From Bacillota bacterium (lineage in GTDB: Bacteria > Bacillota_A > Clostridia > Clostridiales > Clostridiaceae), in NCBI GenBank assembly GCA_021837545.1, contig JAKBFR010000138.1:1-5812 (forward strand): DNA of 5,812 nucleotides, given 5' to 3'. Position 1 is the first letter of the stretch; every line of letters begins with the position of its first letter. The position numbers and the translations under genes are program-made. Under the pieces are notes generated by a model. The model was not told where the DNA came from, did not search any database, and saw nothing but the letters and a program-made list of their open reading frames with translations. This document shows, in pieces, positions 1-5,232 of the stretch.

Positions 1-862
1 GATCTAATTTTTCTAAAAATTCCTTAGTTTCTTCAATAATTGTTAAATCTGCCGTTAAAGAAGTATCATAAATATCATCGAATCCTAATCTTCTCATAGC
101 TGCAACAATTTTACCCATTACATTTTCGCCTGGTTTCATACCAAATTCTTCACCCAAAGCTACACGTACTGCTGGTGCAACTTGTGCTACAACTCTTTGT
201 TTTGGATTATACAATGCTTTCCAAATATTCTTGAGATCACTTTTTACGATTATAGCACCTGTAGGACATACAGTTGCACATTGTCCGCAGTTTACACAAT
301 CTGTTTCTCCTAAAGATTTTCCAAATGCAGGACTTACAATCATATTAGCACCTCTGTGCGCAAAATCGATTGCTCCTACATTTTGTACTTCATTGCACAT
401 TCTTACGCAATCACCACATAAAATACATTTACTAGGATCACGAACAATTGATTTAGATGATGTATCTATACTTACTTTACTACTTGTGTTTTTAAATCGT
501 ATATCTTTTAAGCCAAATCGCAATGCTAATTTTTGAAGTGTACATTTACCATTCTTCTCACATATTGTACAATCTCTGCAATGAGCTGCTAGCAACAATT
601 CTAAAATCATCTTACGATGTTGATGAAGTTTTGGTGTATTTGTCTTAATTGACATCTTATCTCTAGGTGGTGTAGAGCAAGAAGATATAATACCTCCCCT
701 TTCATCCTCTACAACGCACATTCTACAAGCGCCATAAATGGATAAATCTGAATAATAACAAAAAGTAGGTAAGTCTATACCAGCTTTTCTTACTAAATCT
801 AAAATATTTTTTTCATTATCAAATTCTACCCTGTTGTCATCGATTATCATATATTTTGACAT
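1..862 (-). CDS. hydA: [FeFe] hydrogenase catalytic subunit HydA (HndD-like), N-terminal 287 residues; 3' end beyond the left edge
   Basis: This is the catalytic subunit of an NAD(P)H-linked cytoplasmic [FeFe] hydrogenase, which reduces protons or oxidises H2. Translating the minus strand from the ATG at 862-860 gives an open frame to the window edge. Seen in order: a plant-type [2Fe-2S] ferredoxin domain (C35, C46, C49, C62); the His/Cys3 [4Fe-4S] motif (H94, C98, C101, C107); two classical [4Fe-4S] motifs (C146/C149/C152/C156 and C189/C192/C195/C199-Pro); then the beginning of the H-domain (QVAPAVRVALGEEFG at 227-241). The H-cluster motifs, including the cysteine that bridges the [4Fe-4S] and diiron parts, come later and are outside the window, so catalytic competence cannot be verified. 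A Shine-Dalgarno AAAGGGTGA lies 9 bases before the ATG. The gene follows hydB after 44 bp and is probably co-transcribed. The cluster set matches the N-terminal region of multimeric, NADH-partnered hydrogenases and of monomeric clostridial HydA; the neighbours favour the multimeric type. Confidence 0.96.
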   Translation of the reverse strand, partial: MSKYMIIDDNRVEFDNEKNILDLVRKAGIDLPTFCYYSDLSIYGACRMCVVEDERGGIISSCSTPPRDKMSIKTNTPKLHQHRKMILELLLAAHCRDCTICEKNGKCTLQKLALRFGLKDIRFKNTSSKVSIDTSSKSIVRDPSKCILCGDCVRMCNEVQNVGAIDFAHRGANMIVSPAFGKSLGETDCVNCGQCATVCPTGAIIVKSDLKNIWKALYNPKQRVVAQVAPAVRVALGEEFGMKPGENVMGKIVAAMRRLGFDDIYDTSLTADLTIIEETKEFLEKLD

Positions 863-906
863 AGTTCTATATCACCCTTTCAGTATTTCATAATATTTTT
901 TCTTAG
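863..906 (-). promoter_or_regulatory. hydB-hydA intergenic spacer with the hydA ribosome binding site
   Basis: The 44-bp spacer contains AAAGGGTGA on the minus strand (plus positions 872-880), 9 bases before the hydA ATG. This supports 862 as the start. No hairpin followed by a U-run is visible, so nothing here appears to stop transcription between hydB and hydA. Confidence 0.7.
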
Positions 907-2787
907 TTAAACTAGTTCAATTGCCTTAAATGCACAACCATCCATACAAGCACCACATTTAATACATTTTGATTTATCAATTGTATAAGGTTTCTTTATT
1001 TCTCCTGAAATAGCTTGTACTGGGCACATTCTAGCGCATTTTGAACAACCTTTGCACTTATCTTTGTCGATTTCATAAGACATTAATGCCTTACATGCAC
1101 CAGCTGGACATTTTTTATCTACAACATGGGCGATATATTCATCTCTAAAATATTTTAAAGTACTTATAACTGGGAATGCAGCAGTTTTTCCAAGTCCACA
1201 AAGAGCAGTCGCAGAAATTGTTTCGGACAACTCTTCTAACATATCTATATGTTCTAATGTTCCTCTACCTTCTACTATGTCATTGAGCAATTCTAACATT
1301 CGCTTTGTACCTTCTCTACATGGTATGCATTTACCACAAGATTCATTTTGAGTAAAATTCATAAAGAAACGTGCCATTTCCACCATGCAGTTTTTGTCAT
1401 TCATAACAACTAAACCACCACTACCAATCATAGCACCAACCTTCTTTAAAGAGTCAAAGTCCATAGTCAAATCTAGATGACCTTCATGAAGACAAAGACA
1501 TCCTCCAGATGGTCCACCAATTTGAACTGCTTTGAAGTTTCCGTCTTTAATTCCGCCACCAATATCAAAAATTACCTTTCTTAATGATGTTCCCATAGGT
1601 ACTTCTATAAGTCCTGTATTATTTACATTACCAGTAAGTGCAAATGCCTTAGTTCCATAGTTTTTTTCTGTTCCCATAGTCTTATACCAATCTGCACCTT
1701 TATTAATAATAGGTGGAACATTACAAAATGTTTCAACATTATTTAATACTGTTGGTTTACCAAACAAACCTTTTTCTACGGTTCTTGGTGGTTTAACCCT
1801 AGGCATACCACGATTTCCTTCTATAGATGCTGTTAATGCACTACCTTCTCCACAGACAAAAGCTCCTGCACCTTGACTTATATGAAGTTCAAAATCAAAA
1901 CCTGAATTTAATATATTTTCCCCTAAAAGTCCATTCTCCATAGCTTGTTCTATAGCTATTCTTAACCTTTCAACTGCTAATGGATATTCTGCACGAACAT
2001 AGATATATCCATGATGTGCCTTAGTCGCAATACCTGCAATAATCATACCTTCAATTACTCTATGTGGATCTCCCTCCATCATACTTCTATCCATAAATGC
2101 ACCCGGATCTCCCTCGTCACCGTTACATATTATATATTTTTCAGATTCTGCTTGTTTTAATACTTGTGCCCATTTTGTTCCCGTGTGGAAGCCTCCGCCA
2201 CCTCTTCCTCTTAAATATGCTTCTGATATTTCATTTACAATATCTTCAGATGTCATATCAAAAAGTGCCTTAGCAACAGCATTGTAACCATCTTTAGCTA
2301 AGTATTCTTCAATAGATTCTGCATTAATTTGACCACAATGTTCTAAAGCTACACGTGTTTGTTTTTCGTAAAATGGAATTTCTTCTTGTTTGCTATAACT
2401 TTGATTTTCATCTTTATAAATCAAACGCTCTACTACTTCATCTGCAATGATACTTTTTTCAACAATTTCTTCACAATCAGTCACCTTAACTTTTATATAT
2501 AACCAACCCATAGGATCAATTCTTAGTAAAGGACCCATTTCGCAAAAACCATGACATCCACTCTTCTTAAGTCCAATAGTTTGATCATGTGGTTCTTCTT
2601 GTAGTACTACTGTAAGTTTAAGTCCTCTTTCTTCTATTATTTCTTGGAGTCTTTTATAAATATCTAAAGAGCCACCGGCTACACATCCAGTTCCTGCACA
2701 TACTAATATTTGCTTATATTGACTACCTAAAGATGCTTTATTTCGTGCTTTCACTGAATTAAGTTCGTCTCTTGTGTTAATTCTCAT
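907..2787 (-). CDS. hydB: NuoF-like NADH/FMN subunit HydB (HndC-like) of the electron-bifurcating hydrogenase
   Basis: This 626-residue subunit binds NADH and FMN and passes electrons to and from HydA; in characterised HydABC enzymes it is the presumed bifurcation site. Domains seen: an N-terminal thioredoxin-like [2Fe-2S] domain (C30, C35, C78, C82); a NuoF core with the glycine-rich FMN/NADH loop (193-206), the CNGDEGDPGAF segment (221-231) and GAGAFVCGEGSAL (306-318); an N3-type [4Fe-4S] motif (C484, C487, C490, C530); and a C-terminal two-cluster ferredoxin domain (C578/C581/C584/C588 and C608/C611/C614/C618). C467, H554, C560 and C565 are candidates for the zinc site described in the bridging region of HydB-type structures; that assignment is from memory. 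The length and the extra ferredoxin domains distinguish it from respiratory NuoF. The start ATG at 2787-2785 has a strong AAAGGAGGAG ribosome site inside the end of hydC, and the genes overlap by 11 bp, suggesting translational coupling. Oddities: His201 and Gly198 in the GRGGxGF loop and Gly315-Ser316 where Glu-Thr is usual. Confidence 0.96.
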   Translation of the reverse strand: MRINTRDELNSVKARNKASLGSQYKQILVCAGTGCVAGGSLDIYKRLQEIIEERGLKLTVVLQEEPHDQTIGLKKSGCHGFCEMGPLLRIDPMGWLYIKVKVTDCEEIVEKSIIADEVVERLIYKDENQSYSKQEEIPFYEKQTRVALEHCGQINAESIEEYLAKDGYNAVAKALFDMTSEDIVNEISEAYLRGRGGGGFHTGTKWAQVLKQAESEKYIICNGDEGDPGAFMDRSMMEGDPHRVIEGMIIAGIATKAHHGYIYVRAEYPLAVERLRIAIEQAMENGLLGENILNSGFDFELHISQGAGAFVCGEGSALTASIEGNRGMPRVKPPRTVEKGLFGKPTVLNNVETFCNVPPIINKGADWYKTMGTEKNYGTKAFALTGNVNNTGLIEVPMGTSLRKVIFDIGGGIKDGNFKAVQIGGPSGGCLCLHEGHLDLTMDFDSLKKVGAMIGSGGLVVMNDKNCMVEMARFFMNFTQNESCGKCIPCREGTKRMLELLNDIVEGRGTLEHIDMLEELSETISATALCGLGKTAAFPVISTLKYFRDEYIAHVVDKKCPAGACKALMSYEIDKDKCKGCSKCARMCPVQAISGEIKKPYTIDKSKCIKCGACMDGCAFKAIELV

Positions 2788-3265
2788 TAGCTATCTCCTC
2801 CTTTAACTGATTAATTAAATCTTTTGCTTTCGCTGGTGTCATTGCTGGATATACTTTATCATTTACGGTACAAACTGGAGCTAGCCCACATGCACCTAAA
2901 CAAGATACTGTTTCTACTGTGAAAATCATATCATCAGTTGTAACTTTAGTTTCAGAAAGTCCTAGTTTGTTCCTGAATTCATCTAAAATAGGAATTGACT
3001 TTCTTACATGGCAGGCAGTTCCATCACAAATTTTTATCACATATTTTCCTTTTGGTTCTAATGAAAAATTTTCATAAAAAGTAGCTATACCATATACTTT
3101 AGCTTCACTAATATTAAGTTTATTGGCAATATAAGATAGTACATTTTGTGGCAAATACCTATATTCTTTTTGAACCTCCTGCATAATAGTAATAATTAAT
3201 GTCTTGTTGTAATCATATGAAACTAAAATATTGTCTAATTTTTTTATTTCATCTTGATTTAGCAT
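2777..3265 (-). CDS. hydC: NuoE-like [2Fe-2S] subunit HydC (HndA-like) of the electron-bifurcating hydrogenase
   Basis: This 162-residue protein is a complete member of the 24-kDa NuoE/HydC family. It has an N-terminal helical part (about 1-70, containing the family-typical YGIATFYENF at 58-67) and a thioredoxin-fold [2Fe-2S] domain with ligands C80, C85, C122 and C126 (CDGTAC and CLGACG). Its cluster sits close to the FMN of HydB in related complexes and exchanges electrons with it. The ATG at 3265-3263 is preceded by AGGAAGGTGA with a 6-base spacing. It is the first gene of the operon, so the long upstream non-coding region (3266 onward) probably carries the operon promoters. It has no signal peptide or membrane segment, as expected for a cytoplasmic enzyme. 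A stand-alone NuoE of another NADH-dependent complex would look similar; the adjoining hydB and hydA make the hydrogenase role clear. Confidence 0.95.
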   Translation of the reverse strand: MLNQDEIKKLDNILVSYDYNKTLIITIMQEVQKEYRYLPQNVLSYIANKLNISEAKVYGIATFYENFSLEPKGKYVIKICDGTACHVRKSIPILDEFRNKLGLSETKVTTDDMIFTVETVSCLGACGLAPVCTVNDKVYPAMTPAKAKDLINQLKEEIANEN

Positions 3266-3313
3266 GATTATTCACCTTCCTATATTACATAATTATTTTC
3301 CTTACCCTTATAT

Positions 3314-3337
3314 ATCAAGACTCTCACGAGCCAAGAT
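3314..3337 (-). promoter_or_regulatory. candidate 5'-leader hairpin of the hydrogenase mRNA
   Basis: Read on the minus strand the segment is AUC-UU-GGCUC-GUGA-GAGUC-UU-GAU. The inner five pairs (one of them G-U) are closed by GUGA, which fits the GNRA tetraloop pattern. A symmetric UU/UU mismatch separates them from three outer pairs. It lies about 50 bases before the hydC start and is not followed by a U-run, so it is unlikely to be a terminator. It could be an mRNA-stabilising or protein-binding element, or, as DNA, a near-palindromic operator. No match to a riboswitch class is recognised. Confidence 0.4.
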
Positions 3338-3386
3338 TTCTACATAACTTAAATTTTGTTGTATAATTTTAGCTTGTTTAGAGATT

Positions 3387-3401
3387 ATGCTAACGTTTTC
3401 T
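3387..3401. promoter_or_regulatory. cre-like 15-mer, copy 1 (nearest hydC)
   Basis: ATGCTAACGTTTTCT is one of three identical copies in this intergenic region. On the plus strand it fits the published Bacillus cre pattern WTGNNARCGNWWWCAW except for the penultimate A and the last W. The candidate factor is CcpA or another LacI-family repressor. This copy is not followed by the rest of the module found with copies 2 and 3. It lies about 120 bp before hydC. Confidence 0.45.
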
Positions 3402-3451
3402 CAAATCCTATAATATTCAAATAGCAACTATCATTCAAATATGTTTGGGCT

Positions 3452-3466
3452 ATGCTAACGTTTTCT
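3452..3466. promoter_or_regulatory. cre-like 15-mer, copy 2
   Basis: The sequence is identical over 15 bp to the copies at 3387 and 3628, inside module A. Predicted to lie just downstream of the module A -10 box when read toward hydC, a position suited to a roadblock or repressor site for CcpA or a related LacI-family protein. Confidence 0.45.
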
Positions 3467-3498
3467 TAAATGTGTTGCCAGATCTGTATTGGTAAACT

Positions 3499-3516
3499 TT
3501 GTTAATTATTATACAT
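3499..3516. promoter_or_regulatory. degenerate Rex-like box in module A
   Basis: This is the position equivalent to the Rex-like box of module B. The left half TTGTTAA is intact, but the right half (TATACAT) keeps only four of seven consensus positions. It overlaps a perfect minus-strand TATAAT. It may be a weaker site, or the duplicate may have been freed from Rex control in exchange for a better -10. Confidence 0.3.
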
Positions 3517-3627
3517 AAAATTAATACTTGCTTCTTGTTTTTAACGTTTATTGAAATAATAAATATATGCAATCAAAGACCTACTCATCTCTCAAATTAT
3601 GCCGTATCAATTAATCGAGTTTCAATA

Positions 3628-3642
3628 ATGCTAACGTTTTCT
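3628..3642. promoter_or_regulatory. cre-like 15-mer, copy 3
   Basis: The sequence is identical over 15 bp to the copies at 3387 and 3452, inside module B. The flanks differ from those of the other copies (CATC against TAAA and CAAA), so the conservation is confined to the element itself, as expected for a binding site under selection. Confidence 0.45.
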
Positions 3643-3673
3643 CATCTGTGTTACTCGTATAATCATTACTTAC

Positions 3674-3691
3674 TTGTTAATTATTCTACAA
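3674..3691. promoter_or_regulatory. Rex-like redox-repressor box in module B
   Basis: The sequence is TTGTTAA, TTAT, TCTACAA. Against the clostridial Rex consensus TTGTTAANNNNTTAACAA it matches 12 of 14 specified positions. Rex senses NADH/NAD+ and commonly represses fermentation and hydrogenase genes. The box overlaps the minus-strand -10 candidate TAGAAT, the classic position for repression. The assignment is inferred from consensus recall. Confidence 0.5.
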
Positions 3692-3806
3692 AAAATCGAT
3701 TTATCCTTTTTATTTTTTTACTTTTATTAAAATAATAAATATATTTGCAAGATAGCCGTAAAATACTTTAAGCCACCACTCTTCTAAATTCCAACATTAG
3801 TGGTTC

Positions 3807-3835
3807 TTTATCTGTTCATCCTATTTTAATATAAT
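3807..3835 (+). promoter_or_regulatory. candidate alr promoter
   Basis: A perfect TATAAT at 3830-3835 lies 17 bases after TTTATC (3807-3812), a poor -35 with about three matches. Transcription would start near 3842 and leave a leader of about 130 bases. TATTAT at 3919-3924 is an alternative -10, also without a good -35. Confidence 0.3.
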
Positions 3836-3860
3836 ATAAATAGTAACAATCCTATTTATA
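3835..3860. repeat. perfect 9-bp inverted repeat upstream of alr
   Basis: TATAAATAG (3835-3843) and CTATTTATA (3852-3860) are perfect reverse complements around an 8-base loop. The element touches the TATAAT box at 3830-3835, so it could be an operator or a weak leader hairpin. The stem is nearly all A-T, so it is unlikely to terminate transcription. Confidence 0.45.
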
Positions 3861-3882
3861 AAAAAATATATATGATAATATT

Positions 3883-3938
3883 AAATGTATGAATATAACG
3901 TTTGAATATTGTTGAAAATATTATTACAACATACATTT
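3883..3938. repeat. nested inverted repeats in the alr leader
   Basis: The outer arms AAATGTATG (3883-3891) and CATACATTT (3930-3938) are perfect reverse complements, 38 bases apart. The inner arms TGTTG (3910-3914) and CAACA (3927-3931) overlap the right outer arm by two bases, so the two pairings compete. The right arm ends 34 bases before the alr ATG. It could be a switchable leader structure or an operator. Confidence 0.35.
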
Positions 3939-3959
3939 TAGTTTAAATAAAATACTTGT

Positions 3960-3972
3960 GAGGCGGAGACAA
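3960..3972 (+). promoter_or_regulatory. alr ribosome binding site that decides the start
   Basis: GAGG at 3960-3963 lies 9 bases before ATG 3973 and GGAG at 3965-3968 lies 4 bases before it. An in-frame GTG at 3958 overlaps this purine-rich stretch and would add five residues (MRRRQ) with no ribosome site of its own, so ATG 3973 is preferred. Confidence 0.7.
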
Positions 3973-5133
3973 ATGGAAAAAATACTTAGACCTGTATGGG
4001 CAGAAATAGATTTAGATGCAATAGCTTATAATATGAAAAATATTAAAAACTTAGCTAAAGATAAAGAAATAATTGCAGTTGTGAAGGCTGCTTGCTATGG
4101 TCATGGAGATTTAGATGTAGTACCAACATTACTTGAAAATGGTGCATCGAGACTTGCTGTGGCAGTTTTAACTGAAGGAATTGAGCTTAGAAATAACAAT
4201 ATTAAAGCTCCTATGATGATTCTTGGATATACTCCACTATATTTAGGTGAAGATTTAATAAAATATGATTTAGAGCAAACTGTTTATGATTTAGAATATG
4301 CAAAAGAATTATCAGAAATAGCTTTGAAACTTAATAAAAAAGCTAAAATTCATATTGCTATAGATACTGGAATGGGGAGAATAGGCTTTCTTCCAAATGA
4401 AAAAGCTGTTCAAGATGTTTCTGAAATATGTTCTTTAAAGGGATTAGAAGTACTTGGAATCTTTACTCACTTTTCAACATCTGATGAAGAAGATAAAAAA
4501 TATACGTATGAACAATTCAAAAAGTTTACAGATTTTACTGCTAAACTTTCAGATATTGGGATAGAAATTCCTTTAAAACATGCATCAAATAGTGGTGCAA
4601 TTATGGACATGCCAGAAACCTATTTAGATGCAGTTCGAGCAGGAATTATACTTTATGGATATTATCCGTCAAATGAAGTTAATAAAAACAATCTTTCTAT
4701 AAAACCAGCCTTAACATTAAAAGCAATCATAACACGTGTTCAAGAAATGGATAAGAATATGTATATAAGCTATGGAAAAACCTTCAAAACTGAGAGAAAA
4801 AGCTTAATAGCAACCCTTCCAATAGGTTATGCAGATGGCTATTCTAGATTATTGGCTAAAGATGCTAAAGTAATTATAAATGGAAAATTTGCTCCTGTTG
4901 TCGGAAGAATTTGCATGGACCAATGCATGATAGATGTGACAGACATCGAAAACGTTAAAGTTGGAGATGAAGTTATACTACTTGGTGAACAAGGAAATTT
5001 AAAATTTAATGCTGATGATATTGCAGAAATTATGGGAACAATTAATTATGAAATACTTTGTATGATTAAATATAGAATACCTAGAGTTTATATTAAAGAT
5101 GGGGAAGTTTTTAACGTACGAAATTATCTTTAG
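3973..5133 (+). CDS. alr: alanine racemase, PLP-dependent
   Basis: This 386-residue fold-type III PLP enzyme interconverts L- and D-alanine in the cytoplasm, supplying D-alanine for peptidoglycan. The N-terminal TIM barrel carries the PLP lysine K38 in [11 protein letters not shown] (35-45) and R136 in DTGMGRIGF (131-139). The C-terminal beta domain carries the second catalytic base Y267 in ISYGKTF and the RICMDQ substrate segment. Numbering is almost the same as in Geobacillus Alr (K39, R136, Y265) and the length is normal, so the gene looks intact. Odd points: residue 129, often a carbamylated lysine in this family, is alanine, and the usual KANAYGHG or KADAYGHG is KAACYGHG. It is transcribed alone, divergent from the hydrogenase operon, and ends at a shared terminator. 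Catabolic or sporulation-linked racemase isozymes cannot be excluded from the sequence, and racemases of other amino acids share the fold. Confidence 0.94.
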   Translation: MEKILRPVWAEIDLDAIAYNMKNIKNLAKDKEIIAVVKAACYGHGDLDVVPTLLENGASRLAVAVLTEGIELRNNNIKAPMMILGYTPLYLGEDLIKYDLEQTVYDLEYAKELSEIALKLNKKAKIHIAIDTGMGRIGFLPNEKAVQDVSEICSLKGLEVLGIFTHFSTSDEEDKKYTYEQFKKFTDFTAKLSDIGIEIPLKHASNSGAIMDMPETYLDAVRAGIILYGYYPSNEVNKNNLSIKPALTLKAIITRVQEMDKNMYISYGKTFKTERKSLIATLPIGYADGYSRLLAKDAKVIINGKFAPVVGRICMDQCMIDVTDIENVKVGDEVILLGEQGNLKFNADDIAEIMGTINYEILCMIKYRIPRVYIKDGEVFNVRNYL

Positions 5134-5161
5134 GAATTGAATAGTTGTAATAACATAAATA

Positions 5162-5196
5162 AATAGCACTCAATCTTATATTGATTGAATGCTATT
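5162..5196. terminator. bidirectional intrinsic terminator between alr and the convergent methyltransferase
   Basis: Two 14-base arms (5162-5175 and 5183-5196) pair around a 7-base loop. There is one C-A mismatch on the plus strand, which becomes a G-U pair on the minus strand, so the stem is complete in that direction. On the plus side CTTTTT follows after four A residues; on the minus side the exit sequence is U-rich (UUAUUUAUG). It lies in the 99-bp gap between the convergent genes and serves both. Confidence 0.8.
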
Positions 5197-5232
5197 AAAA
5201 CTTTTTATGATCTTTAAACTTCATATTTTCTA

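Larger units (their letters stand above)
3452..3568 (-). repeat. regulatory module, copy A (direct repeat of 3628-3744)
   Basis: This copy begins with the 15-mer ATGCTAACGTTTTCT (3452-3466), has TTGTTAATTATT at 3499-3510, and ends with TTTATTGAAATAATAAATATAT (22 bp, one difference from copy B) at 3547-3568. The first and last landmarks are exactly as far apart as in copy B, and the middle landmark differs by one base. Read toward hydC, the order is an AT-rich block, a perfect TATAAT (plus 3508-3513) at the Rex-like half-site, then the cre-like element about 35-50 bases past the predicted start point. No good -35 hexamer is visible, so the promoter call is tentative. Confidence 0.6.
3628..3744 (-). 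repeat. regulatory module, copy B (direct repeat of 3452-3568)
   Basis: This is the second copy of the module: 15-mer at 3628-3642, TTGTTAATTATT at 3674-3685 and the AT-rich 22-mer at 3723-3744. The segments between the landmarks have diverged, so this is an old duplication or a constrained arrangement, not a recent copy. The minus-strand -10 candidate is TAGAAT (plus 3683-3688), again without a convincing -35. A spacer of 59 bp separates the copies. The likely role is a tandem upstream promoter or operator set for hydCBA. Confidence 0.6.
3266..3972. other. long non-coding divergent regulatory region between the hydrogenase operon and alr
   Basis: About 700 bp lie between the divergent starts of hydC and alr, with no credible gene. 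It is strongly AT-rich. From left to right it holds a leader hairpin of hydC (3314-3337), a first cre-like 15-mer (3387-3401), two diverged copies of a regulatory module (3452-3568 and 3628-3744), a weak inverted repeat ACCACT/AGTGGT (3775-3780/3799-3804), a TATAAT box with a 9-bp inverted repeat (3830-3860), and a second inverted repeat in front of alr (3883-3938). The hexamer AACGTT recurs at five places (within 3391-3397, 3457-3463, 3542-3548, 3632-3638 and 3897-3903), which is striking for such AT-rich DNA. Confidence 0.85.

Noticed and set aside
231..536. Open frame of 101 codons on the plus strand
   Set aside because: It lies antisense to the ferredoxin domains of hydA, whose cysteine motifs are unambiguous.
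3541..3586. Short minus-strand leader peptide of about 15 codons (ATG near 3586)
   Set aside because: It has no clear ribosome site and lies in the AT-rich block of module A; no attenuator-like structure follows.
3387..3642. CRISPR array made of the three 15-mers
   Set aside because: The repeats are too short and the spacings (65 and 176 bp between starts) too unequal; no cas gene is present.
3499..3735. Open frame of 78 codons on the plus strand
   Set aside because: It starts inside the Rex-like box of module A and spans most of both modules. The product is a low-complexity Leu/Ile/Phe-rich string expected from AT-rich DNA, and it has no ribosome binding site.
3775..3804. Terminator from ACCACT/AGTGGT
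   Set aside because: The stem has only 6 pairs with an 18-base loop and no U-run; chance pairing is likely.
3958..3972. Upstream GTG start for alr
   Set aside because: The GTG overlaps the purine-rich ribosome site that fits the ATG at 3973, and the extra five residues are not part of the family.
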